From contig SIAK01000008.1 in assembly GCA_009691805.1 (NCBI GenBank), forward strand, positions 1 through 64,000: a stretch of DNA of 64,000 bases, in the 5' to 3' direction. This DNA is from Phycisphaerales bacterium. Its GTDB lineage: Bacteria > Planctomycetota > Phycisphaerae > Phycisphaerales > SM1A02. Of this stretch, positions 1 through 8,885 are shown one piece after another. The notes below the pieces were generated by a model that made no database searches, was not told the origin of the DNA, and saw only the letters and a program-made list of their open reading frames with translations. Numbering within the stretch: the stretch's first letter is position 1; each line of letters opens with the position of its first letter. A program made the translations under genes and the position numbers.

Positions 1-836
1 GGCGGCAGAAAATCTTCGCCCGTTTCGACCAAGACTGGTTCGATGCGCACGCGACGAAACACTTTGTCGAGAGCCGCAGCGCGTTCCGACGCTCGCGCCG
101 CGTACGCCGCACGCACTGCGCTTGAGCCTGTGTCGATCACCCGTCGTTCGCCTGTTTCCAAATCTTCGAACATCGCAAGACCAACGTTGGGAAGCGCGCG
201 CTCTGCACGATCCCCGATGACGATGGGAATGAGATCATGTCGGCACTTGAGCAGACCGAGAGGGCGTTCCCAACCTGATCCATCGAAGTCACTCAGCACG
301 CAGATCACGGCATGACGGCGTTGCACGCGATTGAGTTCATCGAGTGCGCCCGCCAGATCCGAGCGTCGGCCTTGCGGTTCAAACGCGAGAAGGTCTCGCG
401 CGATGCGGAGGACATGGCGCGCACCTTTCTTCGGCGGAACAAATCGTTCGATGCGATCGCTGAACAGAAGCAATCCAACCTTGTCATTCGAGCGCGTTGC
501 GCTGAACGCAAGCGTCCCCGCGATTTCTGCGGCGAGCTCGCGCTTCAGTTTTCCTTGCGTGCCAAACGCAAGCGACGCGCTGAGATCCATCGCAAGAATG
601 ACGGTGAGCTCTCGCTCTTCGCGAAAAATCTTCACATGCGGATCGCCAATGCGCGCAGAGACATTCCAGTCGATGCTTCGCACATCGTCGCCGATGAGAT
701 ACGGCCGCACCTCTTCAAACTCCATCCCTCGTCCGCGAAACGCACTGCGATACTGCCCCGCGAGAGCTTCGCTGACGCGACGACTCGTGCGGATTTGCAG
801 CCTTCGAATGTTCTTGAGCGTTTCAGGTGAAAGCAT
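1..836 (-). CDS. DUF58 / von Willebrand A-like protein (3' end outside window)
   Basis: Reading the minus strand from ATG at 836 gives 278 codons without a stop, running off the left edge. The N-terminal third carries the DUF58 signature RPYLIGDDVRSIDWNVSARI, followed by a VWA-like fold with a MIDAS-type motif DLSAS in MDLSASLAFG and later VLSDFDGSGW. DUF58 proteins usually sit beside MoxR ATPases and are thought to act in envelope or protein-complex maturation; their precise biochemistry is not settled. The moxR-like gene ends 36 nt upstream on the same strand, so the two are probably co-transcribed. No transmembrane segment is visible in the part present. Confidence 0.85.
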   Translation of the reverse strand, partial: MLSPETLKNIRRLQIRTSRRVSEALAGQYRSAFRGRGMEFEEVRPYLIGDDVRSIDWNVSARIGDPHVKIFREERELTVILAMDLSASLAFGTQGKLKRELAAEIAGTLAFSATRSNDKVGLLLFSDRIERFVPPKKGARHVLRIARDLLAFEPQGRRSDLAGALDELNRVQRRHAVICVLSDFDGSGWERPLGLLKCRHDLIPIVIGDRAERALPNVGLAMFEDLETGERRVIDTGSSAVRAAYAARASERAAALDKVFRRVRIEPVLVETGEDFLP

Positions 837-872
837 GGCGATGACTCGACGCGGTCGAACGTGCAGACGAAC

Positions 873-1877
873 TCAAGGTACAGGCACATGCTCGAGCAAC
901 ACGCGCACGAGATCGTCGCCCGACTTCTCTTCCGCTTCCGCTTCGTAACTCAAGATCAATCGATGTCGCAACACGAGCGGCGCGATGTCTTTCACGTCTT
1001 GCGGAAGGACGAATCCGCGGCCATCCAAGAATGCTCGCGCGCGTGACGCCTTTGCGAGGGCGAGTGTCGCGCGCGGACTTGCACCGTACTGGATCAGTCC
1101 CGCAATCGGCACGCGGAACTGCGTAGGATCGCGCGTCGCCGTGACGAGATTCACGATGTAATCCTTGATGCGTTCATCGATCGCGATCTCATCGCAACAC
1201 GCGCGTGCGGTGGCAATGTCTTCGGGACGCATGACAGGATCGATCGTGATCACCGCATTCGACTTCGACATGCGGTCAAGGATCTGTCGTTCCTGTCGCG
1301 GCGTTGGATAGCGCACGATGATCTTGAAGAGAAATCGGTCGACTTGCGCTTCAGGCAGCGGATATGTGCCTTCTTGTTCCACTGGATTTTGTGTTGCAAG
1401 CACGAGGAACGGATCCGCCATCGGAAACGTTTCCGTACCGATCGTGACCTGGCGTTCTTGCATCGCTTCGAGCAGCGCAGACTGCACCTTCGCAGGCGCG
1501 CGATTGATTTCATCCGCGAGCACGATGTTGGTAAAGATCGGGCCTCGCTTGACGACAAAGTCGCCGCTGCCAGGTCGATAGATGAGCGTGCCGATGAGAT
1601 CTGCAGGCAAGAGATCGGGCGTGAATTGAATGCGTTGAAACGCCGTGCGTAATCCGCTCGCAAGGCAACTCACGGCGGTGGTCTTCGCGAGTCCAGGCAC
1701 GCCTTCGATGAGCACGTGTCCATTCGCGAGCAGCGCCATCAACAATCCATCGAGCAATTCTTCTTGCCCGACGATCACGCGTTGCATTTGTTCTTTGAGC
1801 GCGCGGAACGGTCGGCTGTGCGTCGCGACTTGGCGTTCGATTTCCTGGATGTCCGCAGAGACGGTGGGGGTAGTCAT
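873..1877 (-). CDS. MoxR family AAA+ ATPase
   Basis: The 334-residue protein has the AAA_3/MoxR layout. A Walker A-like GVPGLAKT lies at about 59-66, Walker B IVLADEINR at about 118-126, and the family signature EAMQERQVT follows. Sensor 1 lies in ATQNPVEQEGTYPLPEAQ near 161-178. A C-terminal lid domain completes the protein, and length is normal for the family. MoxR ATPases act as chaperone-like remodelers, usually paired with DUF58/VWA proteins as here. The start at 1877 is supported by a GAGGAAG ribosome-binding site about 9 nt upstream. Confidence 0.93.
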   Translation of the reverse strand: MTTPTVSADIQEIERQVATHSRPFRALKEQMQRVIVGQEELLDGLLMALLANGHVLIEGVPGLAKTTAVSCLASGLRTAFQRIQFTPDLLPADLIGTLIYRPGSGDFVVKRGPIFTNIVLADEINRAPAKVQSALLEAMQERQVTIGTETFPMADPFLVLATQNPVEQEGTYPLPEAQVDRFLFKIIVRYPTPRQERQILDRMSKSNAVITIDPVMRPEDIATARACCDEIAIDERIKDYIVNLVTATRDPTQFRVPIAGLIQYGASPRATLALAKASRARAFLDGRGFVLPQDVKDIAPLVLRHRLILSYEAEAEEKSGDDLVRVLLEHVPVP

Positions 1878-2073
1878 GGTTGAAACTTCCTCGGAGTTCG
1901 GGCAGGGCCTGTACTACGCGCGACCTCAGCTTCGGTTCAGCAGGAACCGAGGCGCGCCCATTGATTGTAGAGAAATTGGCGTATTCTCACCCTTTCGCGG
2001 CGGCTGTGGTTGCACGCTGCGCAACGGTTCCTGTCCTCGCTGACATGCACTTCATTTTCGAGTTCATACATCT

Positions 2074-2979
2074 ATGCAACGACAGGACATTCGCGTCGGT
2101 TGGGTTGGTCTCGGAGTCATGGGTCTTCCGATGGCTCGGCATCTCAAGGCGGCCGGCTACACGGTCGTTGCGAACACACGAACGCATGCGAAGGCGAACG
2201 CATTGATTGAAGAGGGCGGAATCTGGGCTGCTTCTGCGCGGGAGGTTGCGGAGTCCTGCGATGTGTTGTTTGCTATGGTCGGAATGCCATCGGAGAACGA
2301 GGAAGTTTTCTTCGGCAAAGAAGGCGTTTTTGCTGCGGCGCAGTTTCCTAATGTGCTCATAGATATGTCCACAAGTGAACCCGCGTTCGCGCGTCGCGTC
2401 GATGCTGCTGCACGCGTGCGCGGCGCACATGCGCTTGACGCGCCAGTTTCAGGCGGCGATGTTGGCGCGCGCAACGCCTCGCTTTCCATCATGATCGGAG
2501 GAGACGCGGCAGTGAGTGATCGCATGCAACCGCTCTTCGCGAAACTCGGGAAGAACATCGTTCGTCAAGGTGATTCGGGTGCGGGGCAGATGACGAAGCT
2601 GGTCAACCAAGTGTGTGTTGCGATGAATACGCTCGGCATGTGCGAAGGCATCGTGCTGGCGCAGCGCGCGGGGCTTGACGCGCAGGCGATGCTCGATTGC
2701 ATTAGTGGCGGCGCGGCGTCAAGCTGGTCGCTCACGAACCTCGCGCCTCGGATCCTTCGTGGCGATCTCGATCCTGGGTTTTTCATCCTGCATTTGGCGA
2801 AGGATCTGCGCCTTGCGAGAGCCGCGGCGCAGGAATTGGGGCTTGATCTGGTGATGGTGGAGCGAGCGTCCAAGTGTTACGAGGACCTCGTGGCGGCCGG
2901 ATTTGGCAAGAAGGGGACGCACGCGGCGGTATTGCTGCATAGCGAGGCGTGCGAGATTGCTCTCAAACAACGCGCATGA
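2074..2979 (+). CDS. NAD(P)-dependent beta-hydroxyacid dehydrogenase (3-hydroxyisobutyrate dehydrogenase / tartronate semialdehyde reductase family)
   Basis: The 301-residue protein has an N-terminal Rossmann fold with the dinucleotide motif GLGVMG at 12-17. The substrate-binding motif DAPVSGG is at 122-128 and the catalytic lysine lies in GQMTKLVNQ (K175). It ends with the all-alpha C-terminal domain. The family reduces or oxidises beta-hydroxyacids such as 3-hydroxyisobutyrate, 2-hydroxy-3-oxopropionate or succinic semialdehyde; which one applies cannot be read from the sequence. It is divergent from moxR across a 196-nt spacer and no pathway partner is adjacent. No clear ribosome-binding site precedes the ATG. 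Confidence 0.9.
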   Translation: MQRQDIRVGWVGLGVMGLPMARHLKAAGYTVVANTRTHAKANALIEEGGIWAASAREVAESCDVLFAMVGMPSENEEVFFGKEGVFAAAQFPNVLIDMSTSEPAFARRVDAAARVRGAHALDAPVSGGDVGARNASLSIMIGGDAAVSDRMQPLFAKLGKNIVRQGDSGAGQMTKLVNQVCVAMNTLGMCEGIVLAQRAGLDAQAMLDCISGGAASSWSLTNLAPRILRGDLDPGFFILHLAKDLRLARAAAQELGLDLVMVERASKCYEDLVAAGFGKKGTHAAVLLHSEACEIALKQRA

Positions 2980-3038
2980 AGGGCTTTCCAATCATCGCGT
3001 CTCTTGCTACAGTATGCGGCTCGACTCAGGACACCACC

Positions 3039-3356
3039 ATGGCCACTTTGACCATCCCACCGACCGGAACCATCACTTTCACTGTCCTCGCCGTGCCCCG
3101 CACAGCAGGTGGACGCAAGACTCTTTTCCGGATCATGCGCCTCCAAGCCTCGACCCGCCGCATCCTTGAGAAGTTGCGTCACGCTCGCGTGACCAAGCTC
3201 AACAAGGACACAGCTCGCGGCGGACGCATCTGGGTCGATCGCGAGACTTGCTCGCGCGTCGCTCGCGCCGAAGCCGGACAAAGCTTCACGATCACGATGA
3301 CTCCACAGATCATGAAGGACGTTGAAAGCGTCTCGGAATATCTGAAGATCTCCTGA
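3039..3356 (+). CDS. small basic hypothetical protein
   Basis: I do not recognise this 105-residue protein. It starts MATLTIPPTGTITF and then becomes rich in Arg/Lys (TAGGRKTLFRIMRLQAS, KLRHARVTKLNKDTARGGR), with no signal peptide or membrane segment. The frame is open further upstream to 2949, but that part overlaps the end of the preceding gene and is poor in coding character, so I chose the ATG at 3039. A strong intrinsic terminator 25 nt after the stop supports a real, independently ended transcript. The basic character could suit nucleic-acid binding, but this is a guess. Confidence 0.65.
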   Translation: MATLTIPPTGTITFTVLAVPRTAGGRKTLFRIMRLQASTRRILEKLRHARVTKLNKDTARGGRIWVDRETCSRVARAEAGQSFTITMTPQIMKDVESVSEYLKIS

Positions 3357-3380
3357 TTGCAACCAAGCATTCAATCGCAG

Positions 3381-3412
3381 GGCGCGCCGATGATCGGCGC
3401 GCCTTGTTTTTT
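3381..3412 (+). terminator. intrinsic terminator after the small basic protein gene
   Basis: A perfect 10-bp GC-rich stem (GGCGCGCCGA / TCGGCGCGCC, loop TGA) is followed by TTGTTTTTT. It lies 25 nt after the stop codon at 3356 and ends transcription on the plus strand before the convergent gene at 3469. Confidence 0.9.
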
Positions 3413-3468
3413 ATACACGCATGTGAGTTTTCATCCATGCATGTGCGATCACCCGCAATCGTCAACGA

Positions 3469-4566
3469 TCACTTGGCCGCATCAACGACTGGATCAGCAG
3501 CTTTCGCAGAAGCGCGCACGCGAAGAGCGATGCAATGCTCACCCGTTGCACTCCTCATCATCGCGCAGGTCGGTGGACCACCAACTTGCAGCGGCACGCG
3601 GAAACTTCCCTTGAAGTTCGGCTGATCGATAGACGCTTCGCAGATCCAACTTGCATCTTTCGTCGTGCGTTCAGCGTGGAAGACAAGGATCAAACTTGAT
3701 CTTTCCGATGTCACTTCAATCTTCGCATCGCCTATAGGGAGGCAGAGCAGCCGAGGTGCTGTGATGACTCGGATTTTTTCCGCCTGCACGAGCGCGTCGA
3801 GTTGCGCGCTAGAAAATGGCGCATCACCCAGAGCCGTCGCAGCGAACTCAAACATCTCCGCAGCCACGAGCACTTGTTCTAAGCCAGCGGCAATCTCGAG
3901 TTGGCGAAACAATTCACGAATGCTGCGATGCACTGCAGGCGCGCTCGTGATGATGAGGTCATCGCCATCCGCTCGCAGCGAGACAAGTTTGCCGCCCATA
4001 TCCGTCCAACCATCAGGCGCGATGTGTTCATGCAACAAGTCGGAGATCGTCGTGACTTGTTTCTGCACCGCAACCGTTGTGTCGCCTTGCGGAACTTCTC
4101 GCGACGCGCGTTGCTGCGCGAGTGCGGAGACATCGTAGATCGCAGTCAACGCGAGTCGATCGCGCGTGCTGTCGGGAAGGAGGAGCAGCGTGAAGCCATC
4201 GGAGTCGATCGACCACGGATCAAACTCGCTGCCCGCGGCGCGCGCGAAATCACTCAGTAATGCGCCGTAGGTTGTCTCGCCAGCAGCCACGCGTTGTTCG
4301 AACGCGGTCGTGTCTGCGCGTGGCATGAGGCGCGCGGTATCGACTTGAAGTGGAAAGCCTTTCAGTCGAAGCCACACAGGCAAACTTCCCACGGTGAGGA
4401 TCTCTTGGTCGTTCAAGACGATTTTCTCGTCGAGCCGCGCGAGAAGCGCGAGCGCGTGTTCGAGTCGTTCGTCTGTTGCTTGCGGTGCGGACGCCAGCGG
4501 AGGAGCAGGCGTGTAGACAAACATCGAGAACAGCGAAAGCAACGGGAGAACGGCGATGTATTGCAT
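3469..4566 (-). CDS. exported hypothetical protein (possible secretin/STN-like domain)
   Basis: The 365-residue protein begins with a hydrophobic segment (MQYIAVLPLLSLFSMFVYT) resembling a signal peptide. The body includes a beta-rich stretch SDGFTLLLLPDSTRDRLALTAIYDVSALAQQ and DDLIITSAPAVHRSIRELFRQLE. Such IYDV and IxxxPxxHxxIRxLL patterns recall STN/secretin N-terminal domains in planctomycete exported proteins. There is no C-terminal secretin barrel, so it is not a full secretin. It is the third gene of a minus-strand run after sucC and the HAD gene, 45 nt downstream of the latter. Function unknown. Confidence 0.7.
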   Translation of the reverse strand: MQYIAVLPLLSLFSMFVYTPAPPLASAPQATDERLEHALALLARLDEKIVLNDQEILTVGSLPVWLRLKGFPLQVDTARLMPRADTTAFEQRVAAGETTYGALLSDFARAAGSEFDPWSIDSDGFTLLLLPDSTRDRLALTAIYDVSALAQQRASREVPQGDTTVAVQKQVTTISDLLHEHIAPDGWTDMGGKLVSLRADGDDLIITSAPAVHRSIRELFRQLEIAAGLEQVLVAAEMFEFAATALGDAPFSSAQLDALVQAEKIRVITAPRLLCLPIGDAKIEVTSERSSLILVFHAERTTKDASWICEASIDQPNFKGSFRVPLQVGGPPTCAMMRSATGEHCIALRVRASAKAADPVVDAAK

Positions 4567-4611
4567 GCGCGACAGTATGGACGAAAGCGTCGGAAGTTGC
4601 CGTTGAAACGG

Positions 4612-5307
4612 TCAGCTCGCGCGAGCGGTCATGCGCTGCATCCACGCAATCAGCGTCTGCGTGTCGGCGAGCGTATCGACGGCGAGATCCGCGCCTGCGT
4701 CCGCGAGTACTTCGCGACTCATCGGACCAGTGGCGACACCAATGGCGAGGCAGCCGTTTGCTTTCGCGCAATCGACATCAAGCGGCGTGTCGCCGATCAC
4801 GATGGTTCGCGCAGACTCGAAAGCACGCCCGTGATGTGCGCACGCGCGCGCAATCGCAAGCGGGGGAAGATCGCGGCGTGATGCGCCTTCATCTCCAAAC
4901 GCGCCGAACGGAAAGGAACGCGCAGGAATGCCCGCGCATGCAACTTTGATGTGCGCAGTGTGCTCGTAGTTTCCCGTGAGCAGGCCAACGCCAGCGCCGC
5001 ATGAGTGTGCTGCCTGCACGAGAGCCGCAGCGCCTGGCATCGCACGAGTTTGCGCGACCGTGAGATCCGCCTGCAGTCGCTCGCCGTACGCGGTGCGAAA
5101 TCGCGCGTGCGCGTGCGTGGAAGTTTCGAGCCCATGATGCATACACATCTGCGTCCAGATGAGTTTGTCGAGTCCGCCCGCCATCTGCACGCCTTCGAGC
5201 GTGAAGCCGAGATCGCCATGCAACGCGCGAAAAGTCTCGAGCATCGCGCGCATGCCTGCACCTTCTGTGCGAAGGAGCGTGCCATCGATATCGAAGAGGA
5301 CGAGCAT
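4612..5307 (-). CDS. HAD-superfamily hydrolase (phosphoglycolate phosphatase-like)
   Basis: The 231-residue protein starts with HAD motif I, LFDIDGTLLRTEG, giving the nucleophile D6 and acid/base D8. An alpha-helical cap follows, then motif II LLTGNYE and motif IV VIGDTPLDVDCAKANG, the usual subfamily I phosphatase order. Likely substrates are small phosphate monoesters; phosphoglycolate or a nucleotide cannot be distinguished by eye. It starts only 7 nt after sucC on the same strand, so it is almost certainly in the same transcript. Confidence 0.88.
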   Translation of the reverse strand: MLVLFDIDGTLLRTEGAGMRAMLETFRALHGDLGFTLEGVQMAGGLDKLIWTQMCMHHGLETSTHAHARFRTAYGERLQADLTVAQTRAMPGAAALVQAAHSCGAGVGLLTGNYEHTAHIKVACAGIPARSFPFGAFGDEGASRRDLPPLAIARACAHHGRAFESARTIVIGDTPLDVDCAKANGCLAIGVATGPMSREVLADAGADLAVDTLADTQTLIAWMQRMTARAS

Positions 5308-5314
5308 GATGCGA

Positions 5315-6538
5315 TTAGCGAGCGGTGCTCACTGCGGCGCGCGATTGCACTGCAGCACAGATTTTCTGCGCAGCGTCGGTGAGATCCGTCGCGACTTGCA
5401 TCGTTGGAATGTCTGCACGCGCGTCGTGGAGAATGCGACGCGCTTCGACGACATTCGTGCCTTCGAGTCGCACCACGAGTGGAACGCTGAAGCCAACATT
5501 CTTCGCACTCGTCACAATCGCGCGCGCGATGCGATCGCACTGCATGATGCCGCCGAAGATGTTGACGAGGATGCCTTCCACACGCTTGTCCGAGAGGATG
5601 ATGCGGAACGCTTCCGTGACGGCTTCTTCGGAGGCGCTGCCGCCCACATCGAGAAAGTTCGCAGGCTCGCCGCCGTGGAGTTTCACAATGTCCATCGTGG
5701 ACATCGCAAGTCCTGCACCGTTTACGAGGCAACCGATCGTGCCGTCAAGCGCGATGTAGGAAAGGCCAAACTCTTGCGCGCGCAGTTCAGCGGCGTTTTC
5801 TTCCGCTGGATCGGCGAGCAGTTGGAGTTCCTTGTGACGGAAGAGCGCGTTGTCGTCGAACTGAAACTTCGCATCAAGGGCGATCACTCGACCATCAGGA
5901 TGCGCGGCAGTCGGCGGGGTCACAACGAGCGGATTGATTTCCGCCATCGATGCATCCTTCGCGCAGAACAAAGCGAAGAGTCGCATCATGAGATCGGCAG
6001 CTTGTCCAACTTGCTTGCCCTTGAAGCCAAGACGGAACGCCATGTCGCGCGCTTCATACGATTGCAAGCCGAGGATCGGATGAATGGGAAGCTTGAGGAT
6101 CGCATCGGGATTGCGCTCCGCGACCGCTTCAATCTCCACTCCGCCTTCAGCCGAAGCGATGAGCACATTGCACTTGCGCATGCGATCGACCGTGATCGCG
6201 ATGTAAAACTCTTTCGCGATGTCAGTCGCTGCAGCAACGAGAAGCTTCCGGACATCGAGTCCCTCCGGCCCCGTTTGCACCGAGATCATGCGATTGGAAA
6301 GCATGAAGGATGCAGCAGCGCGCGCGTCGTCAACACTCTTCACAAGCTTGACAAAGCCAGCCTTGCCACGACCACCCGCGTGCACCTGGCCCTTGATGAC
6401 AACCTCAGGCGTACCGCTGTCAAGAATGCGCTTCGCCTCAGCAACAGCGAGTTCAACAGTTTCCACCATCGCACCAGCGGGAACAGGAATGCCCGCGCCC
6501 GCGAGCAACTCTCGCGCCTGATATTCATGAATCTTCAT
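5315..6538 (-). CDS. sucC: succinate-CoA ligase (ADP-forming) beta subunit
   Basis: Starting at the ATG at 6538 gives a 407-residue protein opening with the family N-terminus [20 protein letters not shown]. The frame is open 84 nt further, but that stretch does not match the family. The ATP-grasp region has [16 protein letters not shown]; later come [28 protein letters not shown] and [18 protein letters not shown], the CoA-binding part. The enzyme converts succinyl-CoA and ADP to succinate and ATP in the TCA cycle, as a complex with SucD. No sucD lies nearby, which is unusual because the two are normally adjacent. Confidence 0.95.
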   Translation of the reverse strand: MKIHEYQARELLAGAGIPVPAGAMVETVELAVAEAKRILDSGTPEVVIKGQVHAGGRGKAGFVKLVKSVDDARAAASFMLSNRMISVQTGPEGLDVRKLLVAAATDIAKEFYIAITVDRMRKCNVLIASAEGGVEIEAVAERNPDAILKLPIHPILGLQSYEARDMAFRLGFKGKQVGQAADLMMRLFALFCAKDASMAEINPLVVTPPTAAHPDGRVIALDAKFQFDDNALFRHKELQLLADPAEENAAELRAQEFGLSYIALDGTIGCLVNGAGLAMSTMDIVKLHGGEPANFLDVGGSASEEAVTEAFRIILSDKRVEGILVNIFGGIMQCDRIARAIVTSAKNVGFSVPLVVRLEGTNVVEARRILHDARADIPTMQVATDLTDAAQKICAAVQSRAAVSTAR

Positions 6539-6630
6539 AGGGGGCGCGGATTCTACTCGCAGAGCGGCGAAGCGAGGCGAGGCGATCTGACGCAGCGGAA
6601 TCACACTCCGCGACATTTGCACAAAACTAA

Positions 6631-6721
6631 CGGACAGGGCGGGATTCGAACCCGCGATAAGAGTATGAACTCCTATACCGGTTTAGCAAACCGACGCCTT
6701 CAGCCGCTCGGCCACCTGTCC
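6631..6721 (-). tRNA. tRNA-Ser (anticodon GCU)
   Basis: On the minus strand a 7-bp acceptor stem GGACAGG/CCTGTCC encloses a cloverleaf. The anticodon loop TTGCTAA gives anticodon GCT, decoding AGC/AGU. There is a long variable arm typical of class II serine tRNAs, and a T-loop GGGTTCGAATCCC. The 91-nt gene has discriminator G and no encoded CCA, so CCA must be added after transcription. Confidence 0.96.
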
Positions 6722-6797
6722 AACGGTCGCATTCGACCTCTGATTGAAGGGCGGGAGGATAGCAGATTTCTTCGCGTGAAGTCGAGCGCTTGTTTTC

Positions 6798-8885
6798 ATG
6801 GATTCGTCGCAAGGACTGTCCGCGCAAGCGTACGATCGACGCGCATTGATCCAGGACCTTGCTGCACTTCTCGGCTCTGAAAGTCCACTCGCCCGTCGGC
6901 TTGCGGGCTTCGAGATTCGACCTCAGCAGCACGCGATGGCGAACGCGGTTGCACATTGCATGGCGACGCGCGGTCGCTTGCTTGTGGAAGCGGGAACGGG
7001 CGTTGGAAAAAGTTTCGCGTATCTGTTTCCTGCGATCCAGCGCGTTGTCGAACACGGCGAACGCGTCGTGATTTGCACCAACACGATTTCGTTGCAAGAG
7101 CAGTTGATTGAGAAGGACATTCCGCTGCTCAACGCGATCATTCCCGAGGAGTTCTCCTCGGTGCTCGTGAAGGGTCGCGGCAATTATGTTTCGCTCCGTC
7201 GCTTGAAGGTCGCGAGTGATCGACAGACAAAACTTTTCTCAAGTGACGATGACCTCCACGCGCTCCATCAACTTGAAGATTGGGCGTACACGACCACCGA
7301 TGGCACGAAGGCATCGTTGCCGATTCTCCCGCGCGGTCCCGTGTGGGAGCATGCGGAGAGTGATGCGGGAAACTGCATGGGCCGACGCTGTCCGACCTAC
7401 GAAAAGTGCTTCTATCAAGCGGCGCGCCGCCGGATGGAACACGGGCAGATTCTCGTGTGCAATCACGCGCTGTTCTTTTCCGATCTCGCGCTGCGGTCGC
7501 GCGGCAGTGGATTTCTTCCCGCCTATGACCACGTGATTCTCGACGAAGCGCATCATGTAGAAGATGTCGCGAGTTCGAACTTCGGACTTCGCATCTCTGA
7601 GTCGCGCGTGAAGCATCTCCTGCGCACGCTCTATCACTCGACGACTGGTCGCGGAATCTTGGCGTCCGTGCAACCGATAGGCGCGAACATCGCGGAAGTC
7701 GACGACTGCGTGCACGCGGTGCTTGAAGCAGTCGATGACGCTGAAGGATTCTTTCACGACTGCTTCAAGCATCATGAAGGGCAGGGAGGTCGTAACGGTC
7801 GACTTCCGAATCCGTGCCCCATCGTGGATGCACTCACACCGAGTCTTCGACGCATTGTCGAGCGATTGCGGTTGCTCAAGGAAACGCTGCAGAATGAAGA
7901 TTCGCAGTTTGATGTTGCGAGCGCCGCGACTCGCATCTTTGAATTGGCGGGCGAAATCGAAGCGTTCTTGCAGCAATCACTCGAAGGCTGCGTGTACTGG
8001 ATTGAAACTGGCAAGTCGACGCTCGGCGGTCACGGTCGTCGCAGTGTTGTGCTTTGCTGCGCGACGATTGATGTCGGTCCGATTCTTCGCTCGCGACTTT
8101 TCGCGCAACAGATTTCCGTGACGATGACCAGCGCAACGCTCGCGACAGTGAGTGCAGAGCGAGAGCATGCGCGAGATCATGATGGGGAGCATGCGCCGAG
8201 CGGATTTGAACACACGATCGCGCGATTGGGCTGCGACGGCGCCGCGACTTTGCGCCTTGGAAGTCCGTTTCAATTCGCGCGACAGATGGACTTCTATATT
8301 GAGCGCAACATGCCTGCGCCCGATGCGCCGCGCGCGATCGACAGCGTGGTGCCCAAAGTGCTCGAGCATATTGAAGCAACTGGCGGCGGCGCGTTCGTGC
8401 TGTTTACGAGCTTTCGCGCGTTGCGAGAAACAGCCGCACGATGCGCGCCGATTCTGCGCGCGCGCGGTCATCAAGTACTGATCCACGGCGAAGACGGCGA
8501 GCGTTCGCAATTGCTGCGCATGTTCCGCGAGCGCGACAACTCGGTGCTCTTCGGGACATCGAGCTTCTGGGAAGGCGTGGATGTTCGCGGACAGGCGTTG
8601 CGCAATGTCATCATCACGAAGCTTCCGTTTGATGTTCCCGATCATCCACTCGTGCAAGCGCGACATGAACGCATCGAAGCCGCGGGAGGCAATCCATTCC
8701 GTGACGATCAATTGCCGCGCGCGATTTTGCGCTTCAAACAAGGCGTTGGGCGATTGATCCGAAGCACGGAAGACACAGGTCGCGTTGTCGTGCTCGATCC
8801 ACGCATCGTGACGAAGTACTACGGTCGACTTTTTCTCGCCGCGCTTCCTGAAGGCGTGGAGCCTCACTTCACGGATGACATCTGA
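6798..8885 (+). CDS. ATP-dependent DNA helicase, DinG/XPD-like superfamily 2
   Basis: The 695-residue protein has Walker A EAGTGVGKS at 64-72 and a DEAH box in VILDEAHHVEDV (249-252). Four cysteines at 193, 198, 204 and 221 lie between the ATPase motifs as in XPD/DinG iron-sulfur helicases. Late motifs FGTSSFWEGVDVRG and QGVGRLIRS complete the helicase core. Such enzymes unwind damaged, forked or R-loop DNA in the 5'-3' direction. There is no exonuclease domain as in Gram-positive DinG. The 3' end overlaps the convergent RND gene by 22 nt. Confidence 0.92.
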   Translation: MDSSQGLSAQAYDRRALIQDLAALLGSESPLARRLAGFEIRPQQHAMANAVAHCMATRGRLLVEAGTGVGKSFAYLFPAIQRVVEHGERVVICTNTISLQEQLIEKDIPLLNAIIPEEFSSVLVKGRGNYVSLRRLKVASDRQTKLFSSDDDLHALHQLEDWAYTTTDGTKASLPILPRGPVWEHAESDAGNCMGRRCPTYEKCFYQAARRRMEHGQILVCNHALFFSDLALRSRGSGFLPAYDHVILDEAHHVEDVASSNFGLRISESRVKHLLRTLYHSTTGRGILASVQPIGANIAEVDDCVHAVLEAVDDAEGFFHDCFKHHEGQGGRNGRLPNPCPIVDALTPSLRRIVERLRLLKETLQNEDSQFDVASAATRIFELAGEIEAFLQQSLEGCVYWIETGKSTLGGHGRRSVVLCCATIDVGPILRSRLFAQQISVTMTSATLATVSAEREHARDHDGEHAPSGFEHTIARLGCDGAATLRLGSPFQFARQMDFYIERNMPAPDAPRAIDSVVPKVLEHIEATGGGAFVLFTSFRALRETAARCAPILRARGHQVLIHGEDGERSQLLRMFRERDNSVLFGTSSFWEGVDVRGQALRNVIITKLPFDVPDHPLVQARHERIEAAGGNPFRDDQLPRAILRFKQGVGRLIRSTEDTGRVVVLDPRIVTKYYGRLFLAALPEGVEPHFTDDI

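Noticed and set aside
5159-6880. 573-codon plus-strand open frame across sucC
   Set aside because: It is antisense to sucC and the tRNA, with Arg/His-rich shadow composition and no family motif.
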